NCBI GenBank assembly: GCA_001604185.1
Contig: LVAV01000110.1
Coordinates: 124,001 to 188,000 of the forward strand
Reading direction: 5' to 3'
DNA from: Clostridiales bacterium Firm_16
Lineage (GTDB): Bacteria > Bacillota > Clostridia > Saccharofermentanales > Saccharofermentanaceae
DNA length: 64,000 nt
Every line of letters starts with the position of its first letter. Position 1 is the first letter of the stretch. The notes beneath the pieces are model-generated. The model did no database searches, was not told where the DNA came from, and saw nothing but the letters and a program-made list of their open reading frames with translations. Of this stretch, positions 9,802-19,714 are shown piece after piece. A program made the position numbers and the translations under genes.

Positions 9802-10176
9802 ATGGCGAAGAAACTGAAACAACTGATTGAAATGGTCGAGAAGTTTCTTGCGGATTTTGATGCAGAAAAGGCAGGGGAGAAGGTCGGACAAGACGATCTT
9901 CTTCGCCTGCTTTCTTATACCTCGAGATGGCTTGCTTATTTCCAGCATGAGAGGCTGATCCATCTGATCGTAACCGTGCTTTTCGGCATCTGCGCAATCG
10001 TAAATACAGGCTTTCTGGCCGTGAAACCATCCATACATCTTTTACTACTGGAAGTGCTGATCATGGTGTTATTGATCCCATACATTTTCCACTACTACAA
10101 GTTGGAGAACGGGGTACAGAAACTCTATGATCTGGTAGATGAACTTGAGAAACGAAAGGAGAACAACAATGGCTAA
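9802..10176 (+). CDS. Small two-TM hypothetical membrane protein
   Basis: ORF with hydrophobic core (LIHLIVTVLFGICAIV..LLLLEVLIMVLLIPYIF) between clpX and a ROK kinase. Confidence 0.7.
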   Translation: MAKKLKQLIEMVEKFLADFDAEKAGEKVGQDDLLRLLSYTSRWLAYFQHERLIHLIVTVLFGICAIVNTGFLAVKPSIHLLLLEVLIMVLLIPYIFHYYKLENGVQKLYDLVDELEKRKENNNG

Positions 10177-11134
10177 GTATTATATCTGTCTGGATATTGG
10201 CGGAACGAAGGTTTTGGGTGCGGTCTTTAACGAGAAGAGAGAGATCGTACATCGGATCAAGAAGAAGACGAAAGCAAGCGGTGATGATTCCCAAAATATC
10301 GAGAACACCATCATCTCGGTCGTGGAAGAACTCCTTTCTGAATTCAAGATCGATATTAAGGATGTTTCGGCGATCGCGGCCGGCGCACCGGGTGTCATCA
10401 ACATCGAGAAAGGTATCGTTCTTTTCTCACCTAATCTTCCCTGGAAGAACTATGAGATCAAGAAAGCGATCGAGAATAAGTTTAAGGTTCCGTTCTTCAT
10501 CGGTAACGACGTAAATGTCGGAGTTTATGGTGAATGGAAATACGGCGCGGCTAAAGGGAAAAAACAGGTCGTGGGTCTTTTCGTCGGAACCGGTATGGGC
10601 GCCGGATTGATCCTGGACGGAAAACTGTTTACCGGATATAACGATAAGGGTGCAGAATGCGGTCATATGATCCTGGATCCGGAAGGACCGAAGTGTAATT
10701 GCGGCCAGAGAGGCTGTCTGGAGGCCTTCTCCAGCAAACAGGGAATCATCGATTATATCCGTACTCAGGTGAGCCGTGGAAGAGAATGTACTCTGGATAA
10801 AGCCGCAAAGAAGGGCATCTTAAAGAGCAAGGCTCTGAAGACAGCTTACGATGAAGGTGATGAAGTTGCCATCGAGGCGGTGGACCGTGCCTGTCATTAT
10901 CTGGCCATCGGTGTCGGAAATCTCATCAATACATTCAGTCCGGAAGTTGTGATCCTTGGCGGCGGCGTTATCGAATCTATGGGAGATGTATTCCTTTCCA
11001 AGGTTCTGAAAGAAGTTGACCGCTACTGCATGCCGTCGATCCGGGATACCGTTACTATTGCCAATGCCGCCCTCGGCGATGATTCGATCCTGTACGGTTC
11101 TCTGGCCATGATCGATGATATGCTGAAGAAGTAA
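10169..11134 (+). CDS. ROK-family sugar kinase (glucokinase-like)
   Basis: LDIGGTKVLGAVF, ECGHMILDPEGPKCNCGQRGCLEAFSS ROK signature; overlaps upstream ORF by 8 nt. Confidence 0.93.
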   Translation: MAKYYICLDIGGTKVLGAVFNEKREIVHRIKKKTKASGDDSQNIENTIISVVEELLSEFKIDIKDVSAIAAGAPGVINIEKGIVLFSPNLPWKNYEIKKAIENKFKVPFFIGNDVNVGVYGEWKYGAAKGKKQVVGLFVGTGMGAGLILDGKLFTGYNDKGAECGHMILDPEGPKCNCGQRGCLEAFSSKQGIIDYIRTQVSRGRECTLDKAAKKGILKSKALKTAYDEGDEVAIEAVDRACHYLAIGVGNLINTFSPEVVILGGGVIESMGDVFLSKVLKEVDRYCMPSIRDTVTIANAALGDDSILYGSLAMIDDMLKK

Positions 11135-11148
11135 TTTTATCAGTAAAC

Positions 11149-11200
11149 AAAAAAGCATGTTTCAGCGCCGGTACTCGGGCTTCGACATGCTTTTTCTTTT
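11149..11200. terminator. Bidirectional terminator between convergent genes
   Basis: AAAAAGCATGT/ACATGCTTTTT stem between + and - genes. Confidence 0.75.
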
Positions 11201-11216
11201 TAGTTCAATCTAAGTT

Positions 11217-12440
11217 TCACTCTTTGTTATAGCGTACCGATTCGTAGAGGGAGGTCAGTTCGGAAATGGATGGATCTCCTTCTTCCTTGATGAGGGCTTC
11301 GATCTGCTTCGGGGAAGAGGAGTTCTTGATGGGAACACCGTTCTTGATGGCTTTTGTAACGCGTGCATAGTATTTCTTGCGTATCTCGCGTTCGTATCCT
11401 TGACCGAAATCCTGACGCTTGGAAGTCTTTTTCTTCGCCTTTGGAACTTCTTCGATGATGTCGATAATGGAATCATCCACAACTTTGGGGACCTTTTCTA
11501 CGTGGTGGAAACGTTTCATGATCTCGCGAACAAGTGTATAGATGAGCAATGTCACGCAGACCGCAACGGTCACGATTGTAATCGTTGTCAGGATCTTCGT
11601 CATAAGCGGATTATCCGCTACGGTTTCTTCGAGTTCCTCAGAAATGTTCCCAAAAGCATTTCCGCCGCCGCCCTCCTCGACCTTGCCTGGCTCAGGGAAG
11701 AGTTTCCCGATCAATTCACCGATGAAAAGAAGAATGCGTGTAAGCAATTGCTTGAACTTTTCTACCGGGAAGAGCTTCAGAAGAATGACGGAAAGAAGGA
11801 TACCGGACACGCCGAGTCCAGTAGTGAAATAGTGCTGTTTCTTCGCTGCTGTTACCGGCTGTGTGGAGGAATGGATATTGTGATAGTAGTTTTCTTCGAA
11901 TGTGTCCGTCTGTCTTGCGATCAGGAAGCAGGCGATGATCATGATGGAATTGGTGGTGACCATGTCCAGACGGAAGTGATAACCGGTGAAAATGAGCATC
12001 GCATCCAACATGAAGTGCAGAAGTATCGAGAAGACAAATCCGTCACTCCGCACACGCTTCATGCCCTGACGAAGCCGCTGGAACAAAGAATAGAGAATGT
12101 TAGGAATACCAATTGAGAACCCGATGAACAGTGCGTTATACGTGGCCTGATTGTTTCCGCCCATGATGCGCTGCATGACCACCAGGAAAGTGATGGTGAC
12201 GGCAATATGGAGTATGATCAGCGACGGGAACGAGAAACGCAGACGACGGATCACTACGAAAATGGAAGGCAGGAATATACATCCCCACATGACCGGGTAA
12301 CTTACGCGGAAAATATGTGCATAGCAAAGAAGCAGGATACTTCCTGAAAGGATTGTGAAGAAAAATACCATCGACATAAGGAAGTCGGTGCCGATCCGGT
12401 CAGGATAGAATAAAGACTTATCCTTCTTTTCATCAGTCAT
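11217..12440 (-). CDS. Multi-TM membrane protein with DUF4129-like C-terminus
   Basis: Multiple TM segments and cytosolic C-terminal helical domain; operon with DUF58 and MoxR genes. Confidence 0.7.
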   Translation of the reverse strand: MTDEKKDKSLFYPDRIGTDFLMSMVFFFTILSGSILLLCYAHIFRVSYPVMWGCIFLPSIFVVIRRLRFSFPSLIILHIAVTITFLVVMQRIMGGNNQATYNALFIGFSIGIPNILYSLFQRLRQGMKRVRSDGFVFSILLHFMLDAMLIFTGYHFRLDMVTTNSIMIIACFLIARQTDTFEENYYHNIHSSTQPVTAAKKQHYFTTGLGVSGILLSVILLKLFPVEKFKQLLTRILLFIGELIGKLFPEPGKVEEGGGGNAFGNISEELEETVADNPLMTKILTTITIVTVAVCVTLLIYTLVREIMKRFHHVEKVPKVVDDSIIDIIEEVPKAKKKTSKRQDFGQGYEREIRKKYYARVTKAIKNGVPIKNSSSPKQIEALIKEEGDPSISELTSLYESVRYNKE

Positions 12441-13590
12441 GACCGATCACCTCCCAACGATAGAACTTGGAAGCCAGCTGGCTTTCAAGGTTAAACTGGG
12501 CAGTATACTTATAAGCTGGCATGACCCACAGAAGCGATTGATGCGTTCTCGTCAGGTTAAGGATAGCCGGACGGAAAGAACCGTCGTATTTCGGGGAGAT
12601 GATCACGATGTAATCATCCCGGTTCATTGTAAAGGCATATTCCTCAAGCAGTGTAGGGAAAGGCAGGACATCCTGGTTTAGGTCGATACGGGCCAGCTCT
12701 ACGGCACGGCGGAGAAGCGTGCTCTTATCGGCATCCATTTCCGAGATGACCGGAGTCTGGGACTGGATATCCTTTCCGTTGGTGTAGATCGCGGTAGGAA
12801 TACCCGCATTTACCAGTTCACACATGTAAGAGAAGGCCAGGCTGATGGATTTCTCCAGCAAGCTGGTCGAACCCTTGGTGTTATAGACTTCAAGGTTTAA
12901 AAAGATCGAAACCTGTCTGGTAGAAGTCGAAGCGTTCTGGTTGACCATGAAATCTCCGGTCTTGGCAGTCGCGGTCCAGTTGATGGAGCGCATCGGATCC
13001 CAAGGCTGGTATTCACGGATCCCCGCGAATGAGAAGGGGTCCGTAAGAAGCGTTCTTCTCTGAAGAATGTCACTGAAGGTGATGGACAGAAGCGGTTTAA
13101 GTTCGGAAGTGTCGATCCGCTCCGGAAGGATCGTGATGCTGTCCTCGGTAGGATAATCCTTCGTCATCCTCTCCAGAAGAAACAGATCACTGGTAGAAAT
13201 GTTCACACGGGCAATGGAATAGAAACCACGCTTGGAACAACGGGCCTTGATCTTTCTGGTATGACGGGAGAAGGGTCTCATGGTAAGCATGTCTTCACGG
13301 TAAAGAAGATCAGACACCGACGTGTTGGTCATATCCTTAAACTCCAGGACAAGAGGTGCCTCAAACTTCAAAAGCAGGAAAGGAAGAGGCAGTTTCTTAT
13401 TGTTCTGGGCGATCTCTACAACTTCGATCACTTCGCCGAAATTAGCTACTTTCTGGGAAAAGTGCACGTTCAGATCCACGCTGTCCAGAGCGTGTTTTCT
13501 ATAGTAAAAGAGCTCAAATCCCACAAGGATGCCCAGAATGACAATAAAGATCAGTATCTGCATTAGAGAGAGAAATCCTCCGTAGGACAA
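12433..13590 (-). CDS. DUF58 domain protein
   Basis: DPFSFAGIREYQPWDPMRSINWTATAKTGDFMVNQ motif typical of DUF58. Confidence 0.9.
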   Translation of the reverse strand: MSYGGFLSLMQILIFIVILGILVGFELFYYRKHALDSVDLNVHFSQKVANFGEVIEVVEIAQNNKKLPLPFLLLKFEAPLVLEFKDMTNTSVSDLLYREDMLTMRPFSRHTRKIKARCSKRGFYSIARVNISTSDLFLLERMTKDYPTEDSITILPERIDTSELKPLLSITFSDILQRRTLLTDPFSFAGIREYQPWDPMRSINWTATAKTGDFMVNQNASTSTRQVSIFLNLEVYNTKGSTSLLEKSISLAFSYMCELVNAGIPTAIYTNGKDIQSQTPVISEMDADKSTLLRRAVELARIDLNQDVLPFPTLLEEYAFTMNRDDYIVIISPKYDGSFRPAILNLTRTHQSLLWVMPAYKYTAQFNLESQLASKFYRWEVIGHD

Positions 13591-14552
13591 TCTACCGTCC
13601 CGAGGATCGAGTTGATAACGGATGCGGCGATATCATGCTGGGACTGGAATCCACCTTCTGTCGAGAAAGAAGTGGATGCGTTCAGGGAGAGACGGTGGGA
13701 CAGGATCGGAACCGCCAGTTCCTTGAAATCATCGGGTGTACAGAAATTGCGGCCGCGAAGAAGTGCGAGTGCCTTGGCAGCGGCAACAAAGGCCAGAAGA
13801 GCACGCGGGCTGGCGCCGATACGTACCTGGGTAGAGGTACGGGTCGCTTCCACGATGCGGGTCGCATAATCATAAAGGCTATCTGCAACGCGAACATTTC
13901 TGGCTTCCTTCTGCATGGCAAGAAGCTCAGACGGCTCGGCTACGGACGGAAGCGAGGTAAGCGGATCGTCTGTGGCGAAACGCTTCAGGATCGCGATGCT
14001 CTCCTCGTGTGTCGGATAATCCATGGAAAGAAGCATCAGGAAACGGTCCAGCTGGGCTTCCGGCAACGGGAAAGTACCCTGGGATTCAATCGGGTTCTGA
14101 GTAGCAATAACCAGGAACGGCGGCGGGAGAACGTGAGTCTCACCATCTACGGTGACCTGCTTCTCCTCCATGCACTCCAGAAGACTGGACTGTGTACGTG
14201 CCGTGGCACGGTTGATCTCGTCAGCCAGCAGAATATTGGTAAAAAGCGGACCCTTACGGAAAATAAACTGTTCCGAAGCACGGTCATAATAGTGGATACC
14301 TGTCAGATCGGAGGGGAGAAGGTCGATAGTGAACTGCACTCTCTTGAAATCCAGATTCAACGACTGAGCGAGAGCACGGGCTGTCTTCGTCTTGCCTGTT
14401 CCCGGCACATCCTCGAGAAGAACGTGTCCTCCTACGAGAAGAGCGACCATTAGCAGCTCGATTTGCTTGTCTTTACCTACGATGACTTGATTAACGTTAC
14501 TGATGATCTTGGAAGCAACGGTATTTGCCGTTGTCTGACCGGAACTCTCCAT
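13563..14552 (-). CDS. MoxR-family AAA ATPase
   Basis: GHVLLEDVPGTGKTKTARALA, LADEINRATARTQSSLLECMEE, ATQNPIESQGTFPLPEAQLDRF. Confidence 0.95.
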   Translation of the reverse strand: MESSGQTTANTVASKIISNVNQVIVGKDKQIELLMVALLVGGHVLLEDVPGTGKTKTARALAQSLNLDFKRVQFTIDLLPSDLTGIHYYDRASEQFIFRKGPLFTNILLADEINRATARTQSSLLECMEEKQVTVDGETHVLPPPFLVIATQNPIESQGTFPLPEAQLDRFLMLLSMDYPTHEESIAILKRFATDDPLTSLPSVAEPSELLAMQKEARNVRVADSLYDYATRIVEATRTSTQVRIGASPRALLAFVAAAKALALLRGRNFCTPDDFKELAVPILSHRLSLNASTSFSTEGGFQSQHDIAASVINSILGTVDCPTEDFSL

Positions 14553-14622
14553 AAATACCTCCGAAAAAAGCTCGAAATCTTGTTGTTTTTTAATTATACT
14601 ACATTAGTTCTCATTCTGTCAG

Positions 14623-14651
14623 TTGACACATGATGTTTTGAAAACTATTAT
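14623..14651 (+). promoter_or_regulatory. SigmaA-type promoter TTGACA-17-TATTAT
   Basis: -35 14623-14628, -10 14646-14651; divergent from moxR. Confidence 0.65.
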
Positions 14652-14684
14652 AAGATGACTAATTATCCTAGGGGAGGTATGGCT

Positions 14685-15248
14685 ATGACAGACCAACTGC
14701 GTCAGATCGGTGAGAGAATTGCAGCGCTGCGTGAGATCGAAGAGATCGATATTCCGACAATGGCGGCCCGCTGTGAAGTATCTGAAGAGGATTATATACT
14801 CTATGAACAAGGCAAGAAGGATTTCTCGGTTTCATTCCTGAATAATGTGGCGGTGATCCTTGGTGTCGATATGGTAGACATCATGGTCGGGGATTCCCCG
14901 AAACTTTCTATTGCCTGCGTCGTAAGAAAGGGCGAGGGCTTCGAGATTGACCGTCGTGCCGCATATAACTATAAGCATCTGGCTTTTACATTCCGCAAGA
15001 AGATCGCGGATCCTTTCCTGGTTACGGTAGAACCGAACGATATCGAGAAGCCGACCCAGCATGCTCATGAGGGGCAGGAATTCGACTACGTGGTCGAGGG
15101 ATCCATGACTTTCTATATCGGCGATATCGTCTACGAGCTTAACGAAGGCGACAGCGTATACTTTAATTCCGATTATCCGCACGCTATGAAGGCGAATAAT
15201 AATAAACCGTGTAAATTCTTGGCGATAGTCATGAAAGGGGATATTTGA
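14685..15248 (+). CDS. XRE-family transcriptional regulator with C-terminal cupin domain
   Basis: N-terminal HTH-like segment (IGERIAALREIEEIDIPTMAARCEVSEEDYILYEQGKKDFSVSFL), cupin HAHEGQEFDYVVEGSMTFYIGD...GDSVYFNSDYPHAMKA. Confidence 0.88.
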   Translation: MTDQLRQIGERIAALREIEEIDIPTMAARCEVSEEDYILYEQGKKDFSVSFLNNVAVILGVDMVDIMVGDSPKLSIACVVRKGEGFEIDRRAAYNYKHLAFTFRKKIADPFLVTVEPNDIEKPTQHAHEGQEFDYVVEGSMTFYIGDIVYELNEGDSVYFNSDYPHAMKANNNKPCKFLAIVMKGDI

Positions 15249-15251
15249 TCC

Positions 15252-16937
15252 GTGGCAATTTATGAAGAATTTGTGGGCCGGAATCGTGATGATTTCGTAA
15301 CCCTGGACGACCTGCAGAAAAATTACAAGGTAACCTATCCGAAGACATTCAATTTCGCATATGACGTAATGGATGTCATCGCAGAGCGGACACCGGACAA
15401 GCCGGCTATCCTCTGGGTTTCTAAGCATAATGAAGAAAAGCGTTTCACTTTCGGTGATGTCCGGAAGTATTCCAACATGACCGCGAATTTCTTCAAGAGC
15501 CGGGGAATCAAGAAGGGTGACCGCGTACTTCTGGTACTCAAGCGTGGATACCAGTTCTGGTTTTCTGTTCTGGCCCTTCATAAGATCGGTGCGGTTACGG
15601 TTATGGCAACCAACCAGCTTATGGCAAAAGATTACGTATACCGTGTAAACAGCGCCCACATCAAGATGGCGGTCATCACAGGTGATGACGATTGCACCGA
15701 GCGTTTCGACGAAGATAGTGACCAGTATGATCACGAGGTCATCCGCTGCGTTACCTGGGGTAAGCAGAAGGAAGGCTGGATCGACTTTGATGCAGAAGTG
15801 GCCAAGCAGAGTGATGAGTGGACTCGTCCGACAGGTGAAGAGGGCACCATCGTTACTGACCCGATGCTGATGTGCTTCAGTAGTGGTACCACCGGTTATC
15901 CGAAGATGGTACTGCATGACCATACTCTGCCATTGGGACATCTTTTCACGGGTGTTTTCTGGCACCGTGTTGAAGATGGCAAGCTGCACTTTACGATCTC
16001 CGATACCGGCTGGATGAAGTGCATGTGGGGTAAGTTCTACGGACAGTGGTTCGGTGAAGCCACCCTCTTTATCTACGATTTCGACAAGTTCAACGGCGCA
16101 GACATCCTGCAGAAGATCTGTGATTACAAGATCACGACTTTCTGCGCTCCGCCGACAATGTACCGCTTCATGATCAAGGAAAGCTTCGAAGGCTACGATT
16201 TCTCGCACCTCAAGCACTGCTGTACAGCAGGTGAAGCCTTGAATCCTGAGGTTTATAACCAGTGGCTGAAGAATACAGGCTGCAAGATCTACGAAGGTTT
16301 CGGCCAATCCGAGACATCCGTTGTCTGCGGTACTTATTTCCCGTGGGTTCTGCCGAGAACCGGTTCCATGGGTTATCCGGTACCGGGATTCCACGTTGCC
16401 GTTGTGGATCCGGACGGAAATGAGTGCCCCACCGGTGTGACAGGTGAGATCTGCATCCGTACCAGTGAGGAATACGGCGGACGTCCCGTAGGTCTGCTGC
16501 TCCGTTATGACGATAACCCGGAGGCAATGGAGAAGGCATGGCACGATGGCCTTTACCATACCGGTGATACTGCTTACCGCGATGAGCTGGGCTTCCTGTG
16601 GTATGTCGGCCGTGTAGACGATGTAATCAAGTCTTCCGGTTACCGTATCGGACCTTTCGAGGTAGAAAGCGCACTTATGGAGCATCCATCCGTACTGGAA
16701 TGCGCCGTTACCGGCGTGCCGGATCCGGTAAGAGGTTTTGCCGTAAAGGCTACGATTGTATTGGCTAAGGGCTACGAACCGTCTGAAGAATTGACCAAAA
16801 CTCTTCAGAATCACGTCAAGAAGACCACTGCGCCTTACAAATATCCGCGTGTCGTCGAGTACGTCGACGAGTTACCTAAGACCACAAGCGGAAAAATCAA
16901 GCGCGCGGATATTCGAAAAAGAGATAGCCAAAAATAA
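15252..16937 (+). CDS. AMP-dependent acyl-CoA synthetase (medium-chain/acetyl-CoA synthetase-like)
   Basis: CFSSGTTGYPKMV, YEGFGQSETS, GLYHTGDTAYRDELGFLWYVGRVDDVIKSSGYRIGPFEVES. Confidence 0.93.
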   Translation: MAIYEEFVGRNRDDFVTLDDLQKNYKVTYPKTFNFAYDVMDVIAERTPDKPAILWVSKHNEEKRFTFGDVRKYSNMTANFFKSRGIKKGDRVLLVLKRGYQFWFSVLALHKIGAVTVMATNQLMAKDYVYRVNSAHIKMAVITGDDDCTERFDEDSDQYDHEVIRCVTWGKQKEGWIDFDAEVAKQSDEWTRPTGEEGTIVTDPMLMCFSSGTTGYPKMVLHDHTLPLGHLFTGVFWHRVEDGKLHFTISDTGWMKCMWGKFYGQWFGEATLFIYDFDKFNGADILQKICDYKITTFCAPPTMYRFMIKESFEGYDFSHLKHCCTAGEALNPEVYNQWLKNTGCKIYEGFGQSETSVVCGTYFPWVLPRTGSMGYPVPGFHVAVVDPDGNECPTGVTGEICIRTSEEYGGRPVGLLLRYDDNPEAMEKAWHDGLYHTGDTAYRDELGFLWYVGRVDDVIKSSGYRIGPFEVESALMEHPSVLECAVTGVPDPVRGFAVKATIVLAKGYEPSEELTKTLQNHVKKTTAPYKYPRVVEYVDELPKTTSGKIKRADIRKRDSQK

Positions 16938-17032
16938 GTAATTATATTATAATATTCTTTTGGAAACGCTCGTGTTTTTCCGCTTTATAAGCAAGCATGG
17001 AGCGTTTTCTATTTTAGACTTGGAGGAATAAG

Positions 17033-19690
17033 ATGGCACGTACAGATAACATCAATAAGGCTTTTGATCCGAAAGAAGCAGAAAACAGACTCTATTCGAC
17101 ATGGATGGAGAAGGGATACTTCAAGCCTGTCGTGGATCCCAGTAAGGAATCCTTCTGCATCGTCATGCCACCGCCAAACATCACAGGACAGCTCCACATG
17201 GGACATGCTCTGGATAATACCCTCCAGGATCTTCTCGTAAGATATAAGAGAATGAAGGGCTTTGAGACGCTCTGGGTTCCGGGTACAGACCATGCTTCTA
17301 TCGCAACGGAAGCGAGAATCGTTGCGACGATGAGAGAAGAAGGCCTGACCAAGGACGATCTGGGCCGTGAGAAGTTCCTCGAGCGCGCCTGGGCATGGAA
17401 GAACCAGTACGGTGGAAAAATCGTAGAACAGCTGAAGAAGATGGGTTCTTCCTGTGACTGGTCTCACGAGCGTTTCACCATGGACGAGGGCTGCTCTGAA
17501 GCCGTAAAGGAAGTATTCGTTAAGTACTATAACGAAGGTCTCATCTATCGTGGTGAGCGCATCATTAACTGGTGCCCTAAGTGTCTGACCTCTATTTCCA
17601 ATGCAGAAGTTAACTACGAAGATCAGCAGGGTTCCTTCTGGCATCTGCGTTATCCTTTCGAGGATGGAAGCGGATATCTGGAGCTGGCTACGACCCGTCC
17701 GGAGACACTCCTGGGCGATACAGCTGTAGCGGTTAACCCGAAGGATGAGAGATATAAGGACGTTGTAGGCAAGATGCTGGTACTGCCGCTGGTTGGCAGA
17801 AAGATTCCGGTTGTTGCCGACAGCTACGTTGATATCGAATTTGGTACCGGTGTTGTTAAGATCACTCCGGCTCACGACCCGAATGACTTCGAGGTAGGAC
17901 TTCGTCATAACCTTGAGGTGATCACGGTTCTGACCGAGGATGCCAAGATCACGGAGGATTACCCGAAGTATGCCGGTATGGACCGTTATGAGGCCCGTAA
18001 AGAGATCGTCAAGGATCTGGAAGAGGGCGGATACCTGATCAAGGTTGAACCTCATGCACATAACGTTGGTACATGCTATCGTTGCGGTACAACGGTTGAG
18101 CCGCGTGTATCCCTGCAGTGGTTCGTTAAGATGAAGACTCTGGCTGAGCCGGCGATCGAAGCGGTTCGCTCCGGTAAGACCAAGTTCGTTCCGGAAAGAT
18201 TCGAGAAGAACTACTTCAACTGGATGGAGGATATCCGTGACTGGTGTATCTCCCGTCAGCTGTGGTGGGGTCACCGTATCCCGGCTTTCTACTGCGACGA
18301 CTGCGGTGAGCTGGTAGTTACCAAGGAAGATTCCGCTGTCTGCCCGAAGTGCGGCAAGCCTATGCGTCAGGATCCGGATACTCTGGATACCTGGTTCTCT
18401 TCCGCTCTGTGGCCGTTCTCCACTCTGGGCTGGCCGGAAGAGACAGCTGACCTTAAGAGATACTATCCGACAAATACTCTGGTTACCGGTTATGACATCA
18501 TCACATTCTGGGTATCCAGAATGATCGTTGCCGGCTGCGCACACATGAAGGAGACACCTTTCGACACTGTTCTGATCCACGGCCTGGTTCGTGACTCCCA
18601 GGGCAGAAAGATGAGTAAGTCTCTGGGTAACGGTATCGATCCGCTGGAGATCATCGACCAGTTCGGTGCGGATGCTCTTCGTTATGCACTGGTTACCGGT
18701 AATGCTCCGGGTAATGACCAGCGTTTCCAGCAGGATAAGATCGAGGCCGGTAGAAACTTCGGTAACAAGATCTGGAACGCGATGCGTTTCGTACTCATGA
18801 ACTGTGAAGAGGATCTTACTTTTGACGATGTAGATCCGTCTAAGTACACACTGGAAGATAAGTGGATCCTGTCCCGTATGAACCAGGTAATCAAGGAAGT
18901 TACCGATAACTTCGATAACTACGAGTTTGGCGTTGCTCTCTCGAAGATCAACTCCTTCATCTGGGAAGAGTACTGCGACTGGTACATTGAGATCGCCAAA
19001 TCCCGTCTTTTCGATAAGGAATGTGCAACGAGAAAAGAAGCCCAGTACATCCTCAACGATGTTCTCGGCAGATCCATGCAGCTTCTGCATCCGTTCATGC
19101 CGTTCCTGACCGAAGAAGTCTACACCTATCTGGTACTTACCACTAAGGCAGATTCCATCATGATCTCTGACTGGCCGAAGTACCGTGATGACGAGGTATT
19201 CCCGGAAGAAGAGAAGAAGATGGAGATCCTCATGGACGGTATCCGTTCCATCCGTAACGTGAGAACCAGCATGGGCGTTGTTCCTTCCCGTAAGGTAGGC
19301 ATCATCCTGGTTTCTTCCGACGAGAAGATCCGCAACATGTTCGTTGACGGCCGTGCTTTCCTGGAGAGACTGGCGAATGTAACGGATGTGGAGACCAAGT
19401 CCAGCAAGGAAGGTATCCCGGATACGGCTGTAGCTTGCGTATGCACAGCAGGTGAGATTTATATCCCGCTGGAGGATCTCATCGATATCGATAAGGAACT
19501 GGATCGTCTGTCTAAGGAGAAGGAGAGACTGGAAGGCGAGATGAAGCGTGTAAACGGTAAGCTCGCTAACGAGGAGTTCGTCAAGAAGGCTCCGGAGAAG
19601 GTCATCGCCGCAGAACGTGAGAAACAGGCGAAGTACCAGGAAATGCTGGATAACGTACTTGCGAGAATTGCTTCGCTGAGTGGAAAATAA
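17033..19690 (+). CDS. valS: Valyl-tRNA synthetase
   Basis: PPPNITGQLHMGHA (HIGH), GRKMSKSLGNGIDPLE (KMSKS), C-terminal coiled coil. Confidence 0.98.
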   Translation: MARTDNINKAFDPKEAENRLYSTWMEKGYFKPVVDPSKESFCIVMPPPNITGQLHMGHALDNTLQDLLVRYKRMKGFETLWVPGTDHASIATEARIVATMREEGLTKDDLGREKFLERAWAWKNQYGGKIVEQLKKMGSSCDWSHERFTMDEGCSEAVKEVFVKYYNEGLIYRGERIINWCPKCLTSISNAEVNYEDQQGSFWHLRYPFEDGSGYLELATTRPETLLGDTAVAVNPKDERYKDVVGKMLVLPLVGRKIPVVADSYVDIEFGTGVVKITPAHDPNDFEVGLRHNLEVITVLTEDAKITEDYPKYAGMDRYEARKEIVKDLEEGGYLIKVEPHAHNVGTCYRCGTTVEPRVSLQWFVKMKTLAEPAIEAVRSGKTKFVPERFEKNYFNWMEDIRDWCISRQLWWGHRIPAFYCDDCGELVVTKEDSAVCPKCGKPMRQDPDTLDTWFSSALWPFSTLGWPEETADLKRYYPTNTLVTGYDIITFWVSRMIVAGCAHMKETPFDTVLIHGLVRDSQGRKMSKSLGNGIDPLEIIDQFGADALRYALVTGNAPGNDQRFQQDKIEAGRNFGNKIWNAMRFVLMNCEEDLTFDDVDPSKYTLEDKWILSRMNQVIKEVTDNFDNYEFGVALSKINSFIWEEYCDWYIEIAKSRLFDKECATRKEAQYILNDVLGRSMQLLHPFMPFLTEEVYTYLVLTTKADSIMISDWPKYRDDEVFPEEEKKMEILMDGIRSIRNVRTSMGVVPSRKVGIILVSSDEKIRNMFVDGRAFLERLANVTDVETKSSKEGIPDTAVACVCTAGEIYIPLEDLIDIDKELDRLSKEKERLEGEMKRVNGKLANEEFVKKAPEKVIAAEREKQAKYQEMLDNVLARIASLSGK

Positions 19691-19714
19691 TGAGAGTAAT
19701 TGGAGGGTGAGACA

